Positions 1 to 9,583 are shown, numbered from the stretch's first letter. The stretch: 64,000 nucleotides of DNA from Cognatishimia sp. F0-27 (GCF_020667845.1 NZ_JAFMPQ010000002.1:186001-250000), one strand, 5' to 3'. A program made the numbers and translations. The notes: generated by a model from the letters alone, not told the origin.

Positions 1-932
1 AGGCACAAGGAGGGCAGCCCATGCGCGGAGGCTTCGCAAAATGCAAACCCGTAGCTCTCGAACGACGGCTGCACGAGGAAATGCGCCCCGGCCAGCGCGG
101 CGTTGAACTGCGCCAGCTGATCGGGGATCGCCTTGTCGAGCTGAGGGTGGATGGTGACCCATTCATTTGTATGAAACGCGGGCGGCATGCAGCCGATCAC
201 ACAGAGCCGCGCGTCGACGCCCTGCGCCCGCAGCGCCTGCATCGTGTCAAAGGCAACCGGGCCACCCTTGGCGAACCAGTCGCGGCCGATCAGCAAGAGC
301 CGCAGCGGCGCATCGGGCGCGATGCGGCGCGGGGCGGGGGCGGGCACCGGGTCGATATTGGCGCCCCACTCGATCAGGCGCGCGGCCTTGGGCGGGAGGT
401 CGTAGCGGTCGGTCACGGCATCGAGAAGCCATTGCGAGGGCCACAGCGCGAGATCGAGGCTGTGCAGAATGGCCTTTTCCTGTCGCTCGACCCAGGTATC
501 CATGAGCGCCGAGAGCGCAAGCTTGCGCTTGAAACTGGCCCCGATTTCCGAGGTGCGGTAGACGGTTTGGGTCGCGTCCGAGGTAAACACCTTGATGCAG
601 CCGGCAGGCACGCGAACCTGTGCCATCGAATGCAGCGAATAGGCGCCAAAAAGCACGTCATAGCCGCCGCGGGCCAATTCTGTTTCGACCCCGCGGGCAA
701 TGCGCCGGGCAAGCATGAGGTGCATGCGCCAGCGCAGCCGCAGATTGGCGCCGACGGGCAGCGCTTCGATCAGGCGGCGCACGGGCTGGACGCCGTGCCA
801 GCGGTTGTCGAGGATGGTCACATCCCCGGCATGGGCGCACAGGGCGTCATGAATCCGCGCATTCCCTCCGGAGTAGAGGTTGCGGTCGAGCGGCGAGTGG
901 TCGCAGAGATATGCGATCCGCAGGCGGGTCAT
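1..932 (-). CDS. GT4-type glycosyltransferase, C-terminus off the left edge
   Basis: An open frame runs from ATG 930-932 leftward off the window; about 310 codons are visible with no stop. The N-terminal Rossmann half begins MTRLRIAYLCDHS. The second half starts near LLLIGRDWFAKGG, the usual beta-strand and donor-binding turn of GT-B enzymes. Close to the edge, PSFESYGFAFCEASAHGLP gives the E-x7-E signature of family GT4, which contacts the nucleotide-sugar donor. A GGGAG ribosome-binding site lies 4 bases before the ATG. It is divergent from the polymerase-like gene at 1636, so a role in the same cell-surface polysaccharide is inferred. Sugar specificity cannot be read. Confidence 0.85.
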   Translation of the reverse strand, partial: MTRLRIAYLCDHSPLDRNLYSGGNARIHDALCAHAGDVTILDNRWHGVQPVRRLIEALPVGANLRLRWRMHLMLARRIARGVETELARGGYDVLFGAYSLHSMAQVRVPAGCIKVFTSDATQTVYRTSEIGASFKRKLALSALMDTWVERQEKAILHSLDLALWPSQWLLDAVTDRYDLPPKAARLIEWGANIDPVPAPAPRRIAPDAPLRLLLIGRDWFAKGGPVAFDTMQALRAQGVDARLCVIGCMPPAFHTNEWVTIHPQLDKAIPDQLAQFNAALAGAHFLVQPSFESYGFAFCEASAHGLPSLC

Positions 933-1635
933 GTGGCTCCCTTGCACGTGGCGGTGGCTTCCGCGCCGAAGGTTATCGGCAAAGTGTTGACGATCAATGC
1001 GGCGATTCGAGGGCGAGACCGTTGGCGTGGGGAGACCGGCGGCGCGTCCTTGATGCAGCGTCCGATTCCCCACCCGCTCGAGGCGCCGGTTTCGGGGGCG
1101 GGCGAATTGCGCACGGCGGGCGTGAGGCATAGGGATCGCACAAGGCGCGATTGCGCGATGGATGGCGGGATTGCCGGAGCCGTCAGAGCGCGCGGGGCAC
1201 CCGCATTGCGCAAGGTATCGGGGCTTGCCATGCCTGCGCATGGCTTGGGGTGCTCAGGCGCGGCGTGACACAGGCGGTGCGCGCGGCGTGACACAGGCGG
1301 TGCGCGCGGCGTGACACAGGCGGTGCGTGAGGCGTTACACGGGCGGCGCGTGAGACGGCACACGGTGGCGCGCGAGATGGCACACGGTGGTGCGCGTGGC
1401 GTGACACAGGCGGTGTGCGAAACGGCACACAGACGCTGCCCAAGGCGTCAGAGGAAGGCAGGGCACGGGCATTGGCCGGGCACAAACCTTGCGCAAGCGC
1501 GGGCGGATCGACCGCGCCGGCGCAGCTTGCCGGTGGCGGGGATGCCATCAATTTGGCTCAAACATGACGCGACTTTGCCTCTGACGGCTGCTAAATCGGG
1601 ATCTGGACCCCTGTGCACCCTGTTCTGCGAGGCTC
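933..1635. other. 703-bp divergent intergenic region with tandem array
   Basis: Space between the divergent glycosyltransferase and polymerase-like genes. It contains the 22-23 bp array at 1263-1430. Frames that cross it have no family-like sequence and follow the array period. Promoters for both flanking genes should lie here but I could not place a convincing -35/-10 pair. Confidence 0.6.
1263..1430. repeat. Imperfect tandem array, 22-23 bp period, about 7-8 units
   Basis: Units start near 1263, 1286, 1309, 1332, 1355, 1377, 1399 and 1422. The first three are nearly identical (core GCGTGACACAGGCGGTGCGC). Later units drift to ACGGCACACGGTGGCGCG and then one returns to the first type. The period shift from 23 to 22 and back argues for duplication followed by drift. 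It lies 200-370 bases before the polymerase-like gene. Confidence 0.9.
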
Positions 1636-3033
1636 ATGCCAAACGTCATCGCCCTTGCCGCTCTCGCCATCTGGCCCCTCGTGGCCGTGATGCTTTTCTC
1701 GCGGATGCGTTTCGATCAGGCACTGATCTGGACGCTGCTCGTGGGTTATCTTTTCCTGCCGGAGCGGCCCGCAGTCTTTGATCTTCCGGCGTTTCCGGCG
1801 CTGCACAAGCATAACATCCCGGCGCTGGCGGCCTTCCTGATCATCTTGCAGAAAGGCGGGCTCAAAGGATCCCTCCTGCCGGAGAATATCGTCGGCAAGA
1901 TGTTGGTGCTGACCTTTGTCTTCTCGCCGGTGATGACCGTGCTGAGCAACGGAGAACCGGTGTTTTTTGGCCAGATCGGGCTTCCCGGGCTCGGGCTCAA
2001 GGACATGATCGCCTTGCCGATCGAACAGTTCCTGCTGATCCTGCCATTCCTTCTGGCGCGTCAGCATCTCGTGTCGGGCGGGGCGCAGCGCGAGTTGCTC
2101 AAGGCGTTGATGGTTGGCGGGCTGGTCTACTCGCTGTTCATGCTGATCGAGATGCGCCTGTCGCCACAGCTCAACCTCTGGGTTTACGGGTTCTACCAGC
2201 ACCAGTTCGGCCAGTCGGTGCGGGCGGGCGGATATCGCCCGGTGGTGTTTCTCTACCACGGGCTTTGGGTCGCGTTCTTTGTCATGACGTCGGTTGTCGC
2301 GGCATGGTCGCTGTGGCGGCTCGACGAGCAGGGTAACAAGACGAAACTGCTCATGGCGGCGGGCTATCTGACGATCATCATCGTCTTGGCCAAATCGCTC
2401 GGAGCCCTGCTTTTTGCCGTGATGCTGATCCCGCTGGTGATCGTGCTGAGCCCGAAAGCGCAGATCCGCGTCGCGATCCTTCTGGGCAGCATCGCGCTGG
2501 CCTATCCGTTGCTCAAGGGCGCGGATCTCGTGCCGCAAGACCGCATGCTTGCGGCGGCGGCCTCCGTCGACCCACAGCGCGCGGGCAGTCTCGAATTCCG
2601 CTTCGACAACGAGAACACGCTGCTGGAGCGGGCCTATATCAAACCGGTTTTCGGCTGGGGGAGCTGGGGCCGGAACCATATCCTCGATCCGGTGACGGGT
2701 TTCATCCTGACGGTGACCGACGGGCGCTGGATCATCGTGATCGGCGTCTATGGCTGGGTGGGGTTCATGGCAGAGTTCGGATTGATGCTACTGCCGCTGA
2801 TCCTCATGTGGCGCGAAGCCGTGGCCCCGAGGCGGGACAAGATTTCCCCCATGATTGCCCCGCTGTCGCTGATTTTGGCGGTCAACATGCTCGATATGAT
2901 CCCGAACGCCACATTAACGCCCTTGTCGTGGCTTATCGCCGGGGCGTTGACGGGATACGCCGAAAAACTGCGTGCGGCCCGTCTGGCCGCCGGACCTGTG
3001 GAAACGCCCGTTTTCTGGCGCAGTGTCATGTGA
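1636..3033 (+). CDS. O-antigen ligase/polymerase-like membrane protein
   Basis: 465 residues, almost entirely hydrophobic, with roughly ten to twelve predicted membrane helices starting at residue 1 (VIALAALAIWPLVAVMLFS). A large polar loop in the second half holds ENTLLERAYIKPVFGWGSWG, the kind of periplasmic loop seen in Wzy/WaaL-type proteins. Such inner-membrane proteins polymerise or transfer lipid-linked glycans on the periplasmic side. GAGG sits 4 bases before the ATG. The downstream glycosyltransferase follows after 11 bases, so the two are probably co-transcribed. The family call rests on topology and context; polymerase versus ligase cannot be decided. Confidence 0.65.
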   Translation: MPNVIALAALAIWPLVAVMLFSRMRFDQALIWTLLVGYLFLPERPAVFDLPAFPALHKHNIPALAAFLIILQKGGLKGSLLPENIVGKMLVLTFVFSPVMTVLSNGEPVFFGQIGLPGLGLKDMIALPIEQFLLILPFLLARQHLVSGGAQRELLKALMVGGLVYSLFMLIEMRLSPQLNLWVYGFYQHQFGQSVRAGGYRPVVFLYHGLWVAFFVMTSVVAAWSLWRLDEQGNKTKLLMAAGYLTIIIVLAKSLGALLFAVMLIPLVIVLSPKAQIRVAILLGSIALAYPLLKGADLVPQDRMLAAAASVDPQRAGSLEFRFDNENTLLERAYIKPVFGWGSWGRNHILDPVTGFILTVTDGRWIIVIGVYGWVGFMAEFGLMLLPLILMWREAVAPRRDKISPMIAPLSLILAVNMLDMIPNATLTPLSWLIAGALTGYAEKLRAARLAAGPVETPVFWRSVM

Positions 3034-3044
3034 TGGAGTTGTGA

Positions 3045-4343
3045 GTGTCCCTTTCCTGTCGCCGCCCTCGCGTTCTGATCCTGGCCGAGGAGTGCAACCC
3101 CGAGTGGCCGTCCCTGCCCATCGTTGGTTACAAATACGCCCGTGAGATCGCGCGCGGTGCGGATGTGACGCTCGTCACCCATGTGCGCAATCGCGAGAAC
3201 ATAGAGAAAGCCGGCTATGACGTGCCGGTGACCTATCTCGATACCGAATGGCTCGCAGGCCCGATGTACAAGGTCGAGCGGATCGTGCGCGGTGGCGACG
3301 ATATCGGCTGGTCCACCTCCAAGATGTTTGCCTACCTGCCTTACGTGGCCTTCGAGCGCGCGGCCTGGACGCGGTTTCGCACCGAGCTCAGGAGCGGCGC
3401 GTTTGATCTGGTGCATCGCATCACACCCATGACTCCGACCCTGCCAAGCTATATCGCGCATAAATCACCGGTGCCGTTTCTGATCGGGCCGATGAACGGC
3501 AATCTCGACTGGCCCGCGGCCTTTGCCGCCGAACAGAAGCGCGAGAACGAGACGCTGCGGCGGTTCCGGGATTTCTACAAGTATCTGCCCTATGCGCGCT
3601 CGACCTATGACCGGGCCGCCGCCGTGCTGACGGCGTTTTCGCATACGCGTCGCGATCTGTCGCGGGTCGAGGATGCGCGGATTGTGCCGTTCCCGGAGAT
3701 CGGGTTCGATCCGTCGATCTTCCACGGCATCGGGACGCTGCCCGCCGGTCGGCGCAGCGAGGATGGCAAGGTGCATTTCCTGCATGCCGGGCGACTTGTG
3801 CCCTATAAGCTGCCGGAATTGCCGATCCGCGCCTTCGGTGCGTCCGAGATCCTGCGGCAGCACCACCTGCATATCGTGGGGGACGGGCCGGAATTGCCGC
3901 GCATGCAGGCCGCGATTGCCGAGGAGGGGCTGGAGGCCTGCGTGACGCTGCATGGGCGCAAGACGCAAACCGAACTGGCCGACTGGATGCGGCGTTGCGA
4001 CGTCTTTGTGCACCCGTCGATCCGGGAACTTGGCGCGGGTGTGGTGGTGGAAGCCATGGCCTGCGGGATCGAGGTGATGGTGACCGCCTATGGTGCGCCG
4101 GGCGATCTTGCCGCCGAGGGGCGGGGCGCGATGGTCGAGATGGCGGATTTTGACACGCTGGTGGCCGGGTTCCGCCGCGAGATGGAGGCGGTTGCCGAAG
4201 CGCCGGACCGCGCCGCCGCGGTTGCCGCGCGCGGCCAGGCATATGCCGAGACGCTGTATACGTGGCGCGCCAAGGGCGAAAAGACGCTGGAGCTTTACGA
4301 GGCGGTGCTTTCGGGGCGGCCCTTGAGCGGTCTGGGCTACTGA
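3045..4343 (+). CDS. GT4-type glycosyltransferase
   Basis: 432 residues, GT-B fold. The N-terminal half has RVLILAEECNPEWPSLPIVG and a GPMNGNLDWP loop. The donor half shows FLHAGRLVPYKLPELPIRA, HIVGDGPELPRMQA and then VHPSIRELGAGVVVEAMACG, which contains the E-x7-E motif. The start is GTG 3045 with GGAG 8 bases upstream; the in-frame stretch before it hits a stop. It is cytoplasmic or membrane-associated and adds a sugar to a lipid-linked acceptor. It follows the polymerase-like gene by 11 bases. Substrate unknown. Confidence 0.88.
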   Translation: MSLSCRRPRVLILAEECNPEWPSLPIVGYKYAREIARGADVTLVTHVRNRENIEKAGYDVPVTYLDTEWLAGPMYKVERIVRGGDDIGWSTSKMFAYLPYVAFERAAWTRFRTELRSGAFDLVHRITPMTPTLPSYIAHKSPVPFLIGPMNGNLDWPAAFAAEQKRENETLRRFRDFYKYLPYARSTYDRAAAVLTAFSHTRRDLSRVEDARIVPFPEIGFDPSIFHGIGTLPAGRRSEDGKVHFLHAGRLVPYKLPELPIRAFGASEILRQHHLHIVGDGPELPRMQAAIAEEGLEACVTLHGRKTQTELADWMRRCDVFVHPSIRELGAGVVVEAMACGIEVMVTAYGAPGDLAAEGRGAMVEMADFDTLVAGFRREMEAVAEAPDRAAAVAARGQAYAETLYTWRAKGEKTLELYEAVLSGRPLSGLGY

Positions 4344-4411
4344 ACGAGGGTCTCAAACCAATCCGGCCCGGTCTGCGCCGGGTCGCGCGGGCCTCTCCGC
4401 CCCGCTCTGTG

Positions 4412-4939
4412 CTACCCTTCTTCCGGGGCGTTTCTGGAAATGATGCGCGCGGGGATTCCGGCCACCGTGGCGCCTTCGGGGACGTCGCGCGTGACCACCG
4501 CATTTGCGCCGATCACCGCGTGGTCACCCACTGTAAGCGGGCCGATCAGCTTGGCGCCCGCGCCGACATCCACATGACCGCCCAGAACGACAGGCCCGGC
4601 CAGCGTCACCTGATGGAAGATCATGCAATTCACCCCGATTTCCGCATCGGGGTGCACGATGATGCCCGTGGGATGGGTGAGCCGCAGGCCACCCCCGATC
4701 CGGGTATTCAGATGCAGCTCGCTCTGCGTGATGGTCGACCAGAACAGGTGGTTCAAGGCCCAGTATTTCGAGGCAAGACGCGCGCCGCGCGCCTTTGCGG
4801 CCTGATAGCGGCGGATGGCGCGGAGCAGTTTCTGCCCCGGATCCCAAAACCGTCGGATCGCCTCACGCGACCAGTCGGGATGCTCTGCCGAAATGCCTGT
4901 TTCGTCCACGGGTCTGCCTGTTCTGCGCGCGCTTGTCAT
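4412..4939 (-). CDS. Hexapeptide-repeat acetyltransferase, serine O-acetyltransferase-like
   Basis: 175 residues from ATG 4939; a GTG at 4972 is an alternative start. The C-terminal half is a left-handed beta-helix: LTHPTGIIVHPDAEIGVNCM, HQVTLAG, GGHVDVGAGAKLIGPLTVG, AVIGANAVVTRDVPEGATV. This is the CysE/WbbJ layout, with histidines (HPTG, FHQV) that serve as catalytic base in the family. It lacks the long N-terminal domain of true CysE. Sitting convergently inside a polysaccharide locus, it more likely acetylates a sugar or polysaccharide precursor than serine; that is inference. Confidence 0.8.
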   Translation of the reverse strand: MTSARRTGRPVDETGISAEHPDWSREAIRRFWDPGQKLLRAIRRYQAAKARGARLASKYWALNHLFWSTITQSELHLNTRIGGGLRLTHPTGIIVHPDAEIGVNCMIFHQVTLAGPVVLGGHVDVGAGAKLIGPLTVGDHAVIGANAVVTRDVPEGATVAGIPARIISRNAPEEG

Positions 4940-5099
4940 CGAAACGCCATTTATGCGCCCGGATTTGAGCACGGCTTGACGCTATGGCAACACTTGTCAT
5001 CTAGCAACGCCTTCGATGCCCGTTCAAACTGGGCAGCCAAACGACCGGAGAAACCGGAAACACCATGACAGGATCGCGCCTCTCGCCTGGAGCCTCATC

Positions 5100-7148
5100 A
5101 TGACGCGGCATGACCCCGCGCCGCCATTGCCGTATCGGGGCGATATCGACGGTTTGCGCGCAATCGCGGTGCTGTCCGTGGTGCTTTACCACTTCGGCGC
5201 GCCGCTGGCGGGCGGCTTCGTCGGGGTCGACATCTTTTTCGTGATTTCCGGGTTCCTGATCGGCGGCATACTCTGGCGGGAGTTTGACCGCACCGGGCGG
5301 GTGCGGCTCGGGGCATTCTATCTCCGGCGGTTCAAGCGGTTGGCCCCGGCTTTCTTTGCCATGGCCTTCGTGACCACGCTTGTCGGAGCGGCGATCCTTC
5401 TGCCCTTCGAGTTCCGCGAATACGGCAAGTCCCTGATCGCGGCGACGGTGTGGCTGTCCAACGTGCTGTTCTATCGAGACGCGGGATATTTCGACGCCGC
5501 CTCGGAGGAAAAGCCCCTCCTGCATACATGGTCGCTCGCGGTTGAAGAGCAGTTCTATATCCTCCTGCCGCTGACCATCCTGTTGCTGAAACGCTCCCGG
5601 CGGCTGTTGCTCTGGGCGCTGATCACGGCATGGGGGCTTTCGCTGGCGGCGTCGATCCTTGCGACCCCGAGCCACCCGATGGCGGCCTTCTACCTCTTTC
5701 CGTTCCGGGCATGGGAGCTCTTGTCGGGCGTGTTGCTCGCGATCTGGGGGTTCGAGACGCGGCGCCGATGGCACGGCTACGCCGCGTTGAGCTGGTTGGG
5801 GCTGGGTTTGGTGGCGGTGTCGATCCTGTTCATCCCGGCCGGGCCGCAGTTTCCCGGCGTGCTGGCGATCCTGCCGGTCCTTGGGACGGTCCTTCTGATT
5901 GCCAACGGCACGGGCCCCAACCCGGTGAACCGGCTGCTGTGTCATCCCTGGGCGGTGATGATCGGCCTGCTGTCCTACTCGCTTTATCTGTGGCATTGGC
6001 CAATCTATGTTTTTGGTGCCTACCTGCGGGGCGGCGCGCTGGACCCGGTCTCTGCGGCGGTCTTGATCGCGCTGTCGCTGGCGCTGGCATGGCTGTCGTG
6101 GCGCTTCGTCGAAACCCCGGTGCGACGGGCGCGCAGCTTGTCGGCGCGCCGCGTCTTCGTCTCCACCGGCCTTGCATCGGCAGCCGCTCTGATGGCGGGG
6201 GCGGTGATGTTTACACGCGACGGGCTGCCGGGACGGTTTGGCCCGGAGGCTCGGGTTCATATCGCGGCGTCGGGCGATTTCCTCCAGGATTTCAGCCGGT
6301 GCCGTATTGCCGAGACAGCGCCCCTCGACGGGCTCGAGATCTGCCCGATCGGGCCGGACGGGCCGCCCCAAGTTCTGATCTGGGGCGACAGCCACCTTCG
6401 TGCCCTGCATGACGGGCTTTCGCTGGCGGCAGCGGAGGCGCAGGTGCCCGGGCTGATCCTGTGGCGCGCGGGCTGCCCGCCGCTTTTTGGGGTGCGCAAG
6501 ACCGAAAGTGCCGCCACCCCGTCGCAGGATCTTGATTGCACGCGGGCGAATCTTCAGATCCGGCAGGCGCTTTCGCGGCTGGACACGGTGGAAACCGTGC
6601 TGCTGGTGGGCCGCTGGAGTTATTATGCCAGCGGCACCGGTATCGGGCTCGATGCGACGAATGAAATCGGTGTGTTTGCGGTCGAAGACATGCGCGCGGG
6701 CCAAGCGCAGGCGCAGGTCGTCACCACGGCCGCGGGCCGCACGATCGATATCCTGTCACAGCAGTTTCCGCGCGTCGCAGTGCTGCGTCAGCCGCCGGAA
6801 ATCCCGGATTATGACAGCCGCCGGGCCGCGCGGGAGACGGCGCATGCCGGCCTGCCCTTTGCGGCGGACCCGATCACGCGGCCGGATGTGGCGCGCGATG
6901 CGTTGGCTCTGCGTGCGGCATTGGCGGATGCCCCGTGGCTTGCGGCGGCGGAAGCGGGCCGCATCACCTGGATCGATCCGTGGCCCCGTCTGTGTGACGC
7001 GGAGGTCTGCTCCGCTCTTCAGGATGGTGCCGGGCAGTATTTCGACAACAATCATCTCACCAACAGCGCCGCGGTGCGTTTGCGCGACCTGTTTGCGCCG
7101 CTTTTTGAACCGGTGACGCAGCGCACGGCGCTTGATCGGCGGCCATGA
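5100..7148 (+). CDS. Acyltransferase-3 family protein with SGNH domain (OafA-like)
   Basis: 682 residues. The N-terminal acyltransferase-3 domain (residues ~10-370) has YRGDIDGLRAIAVLSVVLYH, FFVISGFLIGG and HTWSLAVEEQFYILLP, with about ten membrane helices; the H and R near the start are the usual functional residues. The C-terminal extracytoplasmic SGNH hydrolase-like domain has IWGDSH (Ser431) and FDNNH (Asp649, His652), so the catalytic triad looks complete. Such fusions O-acetylate surface polysaccharides. ATG 5100 is preferred over 5016 because the family's N-terminus begins there. It overlaps the next gene by 4 bases (ATGA). Confidence 0.92.
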   Translation: MTRHDPAPPLPYRGDIDGLRAIAVLSVVLYHFGAPLAGGFVGVDIFFVISGFLIGGILWREFDRTGRVRLGAFYLRRFKRLAPAFFAMAFVTTLVGAAILLPFEFREYGKSLIAATVWLSNVLFYRDAGYFDAASEEKPLLHTWSLAVEEQFYILLPLTILLLKRSRRLLLWALITAWGLSLAASILATPSHPMAAFYLFPFRAWELLSGVLLAIWGFETRRRWHGYAALSWLGLGLVAVSILFIPAGPQFPGVLAILPVLGTVLLIANGTGPNPVNRLLCHPWAVMIGLLSYSLYLWHWPIYVFGAYLRGGALDPVSAAVLIALSLALAWLSWRFVETPVRRARSLSARRVFVSTGLASAAALMAGAVMFTRDGLPGRFGPEARVHIAASGDFLQDFSRCRIAETAPLDGLEICPIGPDGPPQVLIWGDSHLRALHDGLSLAAAEAQVPGLILWRAGCPPLFGVRKTESAATPSQDLDCTRANLQIRQALSRLDTVETVLLVGRWSYYASGTGIGLDATNEIGVFAVEDMRAGQAQAQVVTTAAGRTIDILSQQFPRVAVLRQPPEIPDYDSRRAARETAHAGLPFAADPITRPDVARDALALRAALADAPWLAAAEAGRITWIDPWPRLCDAEVCSALQDGAGQYFDNNHLTNSAAVRLRDLFAPLFEPVTQRTALDRRP

Positions 7149-8704
7149 CCCATCCGGCCACAGAGACGCATTGGGATACGATTGTCATCGGAACCGGCAT
7201 GGGCGGCGCCACATTGGGCCGGGCGCTGGCCGAGGCCGGTCAATCCGTGCTGTTCCTCGAACAGGGGGGCGCCGGCTATCGCGCGGAGGAAAACGGGCTG
7301 TCCGAAACCCCCTTGCCCGAAGCGCGCCTCGCGCGCGGGCTCTGGCCCGAGCCGCTCCATGTTGCCCTGAATGGTCGCACCCAGACGCTTTTTGCCCCGC
7401 TGGGCGCAGGGGTCGGCGGCTCGTCGGTCTTTTACGCGGCGACGCTCGAACGGCCCGCGCCGCATGATCTTGACCCCGGTCCGGACCATCCGACCGGGGG
7501 GTGGCCCGTCAGCTTCGCCGAGATGCGGCCATGGTATGACGTGGCCGCGCGGCTCTACGAAGTCTACGGCGCGCCGGATCCCTTGTCGGACGATCCACCG
7601 GCGGCGCTGGCGTCGCCACCCGCGCTCACGCCCACCGAGGCTTCGCTGATGCGCAGCCTGTCGGAGGCTGGCTTGCACCCCTACCACGCGCATACGGCGC
7701 TGCGGCGCCTGCCCGGCTGCGCCGCTTGTCTGGGCCGCAAATGCCCGCGCGATTGCAAGCGCGACGCGCGCTCCGTCGGGGTCGAACCGGCCCTGGCCAC
7801 CGGTCGTGCAACGCTGGTCACAGGCGCACAGGTCACCCGCCTCTTGGCGGATGCGGAGCGTGTGATCGGGGTGGACGCGCGTGTAGACGGCCAGCCGGTG
7901 CAGTTCAGGGCGGACCGCTACGTGCTCGCAGGCGGTGCGCTGGGCTCTCCGCGTGTGCTTCTGGCCTCCGCCAGCGCGGATTGGCCAAACGGTCTTGCGA
8001 ACCGCTCCGGTCTGGTTGGCCGCAACCTGATGTTCCATCTCAACGAGATGTTTGCGCTCTGGCCCAAGGACCGCGTGCCGGATGACGGCGCGACAAAGGC
8101 GATATCCTTTCGCGATCTTTATCACCGCGACGGGCAGCGCTTCGGAACCGTGCAATCCATGGGGATCCGCGCCTCCTATGGCGAAATCGTGCACTACCTG
8201 AACCGCATGCTGGCGCAGTCCCGGATGCCCGGCCTGCCCGGGTTGCAACCGTTCACGCGCGTGCCGGCGGCTCTGGCGGCGCGGCTCTTCGGGCAGGCGC
8301 AGATCTTTGTCGGCCTGCTGGAGGATCTGCCCTACGCGGACAACCGCGTGATCCATGACCCGACGCAGCCGGACCGGCTGGCGGTGTCCTATACCATCCA
8401 CCCGGAGCTTGCCGCCCGCCGCCGCGCATTCCGCCACGCGATCCGGCGGGCGCTGAAAGGACATCGGCGGGTGTTCTTGTCGCTCCTTCCGGAACTGAAC
8501 TACGGGCACCCGTGCGGCACGGTCCGTTTCGGCGACGACCCCGCGCGCTCGGTGCTGCGCCCGGATTGTCGCGCCCATGATGTCGCGAACCTCTGGGTTG
8601 TGGATGCCGCTTTCATGCCGACGTCGATGGGGGTCAATCCGAGCCTGACCATTGCCGCAAACGCCTTGCGCGTGGCGGAGACACTGACAGGAGGTGCACG
8701 ATGA
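7145..8704 (+). CDS. GMC-family FAD oxidoreductase
   Basis: 519 residues. The FAD-binding Rossmann motif is at the very start (VIGTGMGGATLGRALAEAG), followed by GVGGSSVFYAATLERP. The C-terminal GMC domain has GHPCGTVRFG with the expected catalytic His455, and VDAAFMPTSMGVNPSLT with Asn498. A Cys-rich stretch CAACLGRKCPRDCKRDA (about 195-211) resembles a metal or Fe-S site and is also seen in some GMC proteins. GMC enzymes oxidise alcohols or sugars. It is translationally coupled on both sides (4-base overlaps) to the acyltransferase and SDR, implying a shared substrate, probably a glycan or lipid-linked alcohol (inference). Confidence 0.9.
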   Translation: MTHPATETHWDTIVIGTGMGGATLGRALAEAGQSVLFLEQGGAGYRAEENGLSETPLPEARLARGLWPEPLHVALNGRTQTLFAPLGAGVGGSSVFYAATLERPAPHDLDPGPDHPTGGWPVSFAEMRPWYDVAARLYEVYGAPDPLSDDPPAALASPPALTPTEASLMRSLSEAGLHPYHAHTALRRLPGCAACLGRKCPRDCKRDARSVGVEPALATGRATLVTGAQVTRLLADAERVIGVDARVDGQPVQFRADRYVLAGGALGSPRVLLASASADWPNGLANRSGLVGRNLMFHLNEMFALWPKDRVPDDGATKAISFRDLYHRDGQRFGTVQSMGIRASYGEIVHYLNRMLAQSRMPGLPGLQPFTRVPAALAARLFGQAQIFVGLLEDLPYADNRVIHDPTQPDRLAVSYTIHPELAARRRAFRHAIRRALKGHRRVFLSLLPELNYGHPCGTVRFGDDPARSVLRPDCRAHDVANLWVVDAAFMPTSMGVNPSLTIAANALRVAETLTGGAR

Positions 8705-9468
8705 CGGAGATCCACCCATCGGAGGGCTGCGTGCTTCTGTCGGGCGCAGGCTCCGGCCTTGGACGGGCCATGGCCATGGCGTTTGCGGAGCGTGGCTTCA
8801 GGGTCGTCGGACTCGGACGGTCCGAAGCGGCCTTGCAGGAAACCGCGGGCCTTTGCGCGCCCGGATTGTTCGTTGCCCGGCCGTGTGATGTGGCGGAGTT
8901 GTCCACGCTTTCGACAGTGGTGGCCGGGATCTGGCAAGAGCACGGGCCTGTTGCGGTGCTTGTCAACAACGCGGCGATCTATCCCAGGCGGGATTTCCTC
9001 GATGAAACCCCCGAAAGTTTTGCGCAGACCGTGTCGGTCAACCTGCTTGGCGTGGCGGGGCTGTCCAATGCCGTTCTGAAACAGATGGCAACGGTCGGGA
9101 CGGGACGGATCCTCAATGTCGCCACCTTTGCGGATATGAACCCGCTTCCCAGCGCGGCGGCCTACTCCGTGTCCAAAGGCGCCGCGCGCATCCTGACCCG
9201 TGCGATGATTGCCGATCTGGGTGATCGCTTCCCCGGCATCGTGATCGGCGACTGGATGCCGGGCATGTTGGCGACCGACATGGGGATCCCGGACGGTCTG
9301 GACCCCGCGGTCTCCGCACAATGGGGCGTCACGCTGGCGCTCAAGCGGGATCCGTTACTCAACGGTGCGGTCTTCGAAATGAACCGTGAAATCCTTCCGC
9401 CCCGTGGATTGAAGGGCAAGGTCAAGGATCTGCTGACCTTCAATCGCCCGAGGCCACGGATGCTCTGA
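8701..9468 (+). CDS. Short-chain dehydrogenase/reductase (SDR)
   Basis: 255 residues. The NAD(P) site is LLSGAGSGLGRAMAMAFAER, the NNA motif is VNNAAIYPRR and the catalytic Tyr-x3-Lys is AAYSVSKGAAR. These are the classical SDR hallmarks. The C-terminus (KGKVKDLLTFNRPRPRML) is basic. Third gene of the coupled acyltransferase-GMC-SDR unit, overlapping the GMC gene by ATGA at 8701. A GMC oxidase and an SDR together could oxidise an alcohol and reduce the product stereospecifically, for example epimerising a sugar; this is inference from order only. Confidence 0.9.
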   Translation: MTEIHPSEGCVLLSGAGSGLGRAMAMAFAERGFRVVGLGRSEAALQETAGLCAPGLFVARPCDVAELSTLSTVVAGIWQEHGPVAVLVNNAAIYPRRDFLDETPESFAQTVSVNLLGVAGLSNAVLKQMATVGTGRILNVATFADMNPLPSAAAYSVSKGAARILTRAMIADLGDRFPGIVIGDWMPGMLATDMGIPDGLDPAVSAQWGVTLALKRDPLLNGAVFEMNREILPPRGLKGKVKDLLTFNRPRPRML

Positions 9469-9583
9469 CCGCTCCGTCGCGGGTTTGGCGGGGCCAGCCG
9501 CCTGTGTCCCGACAATGGGCGGCACGTCACTATCCAGACGTCCGGCCGGGCCGATCACGGCGGGCTTGTCGCGCGTATCGGTC

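Noticed and set aside
21-1268. Plus-strand 415-codon frame at the left edge
   Set aside because: Antisense to the clear glycosyltransferase reading off the left edge; Arg/Gly/His-rich without motifs, and it ends in the tandem array.
1263-1430. Candidate CRISPR array
   Set aside because: Units are contiguous without unique spacers and drift in sequence, so it is a tandem repeat, not a CRISPR.
4412-4939. Cysteine biosynthesis enzyme CysE
   Set aside because: Too short for CysE N-terminal domain and set in a polysaccharide locus; kept as a general hexapeptide acetyltransferase.
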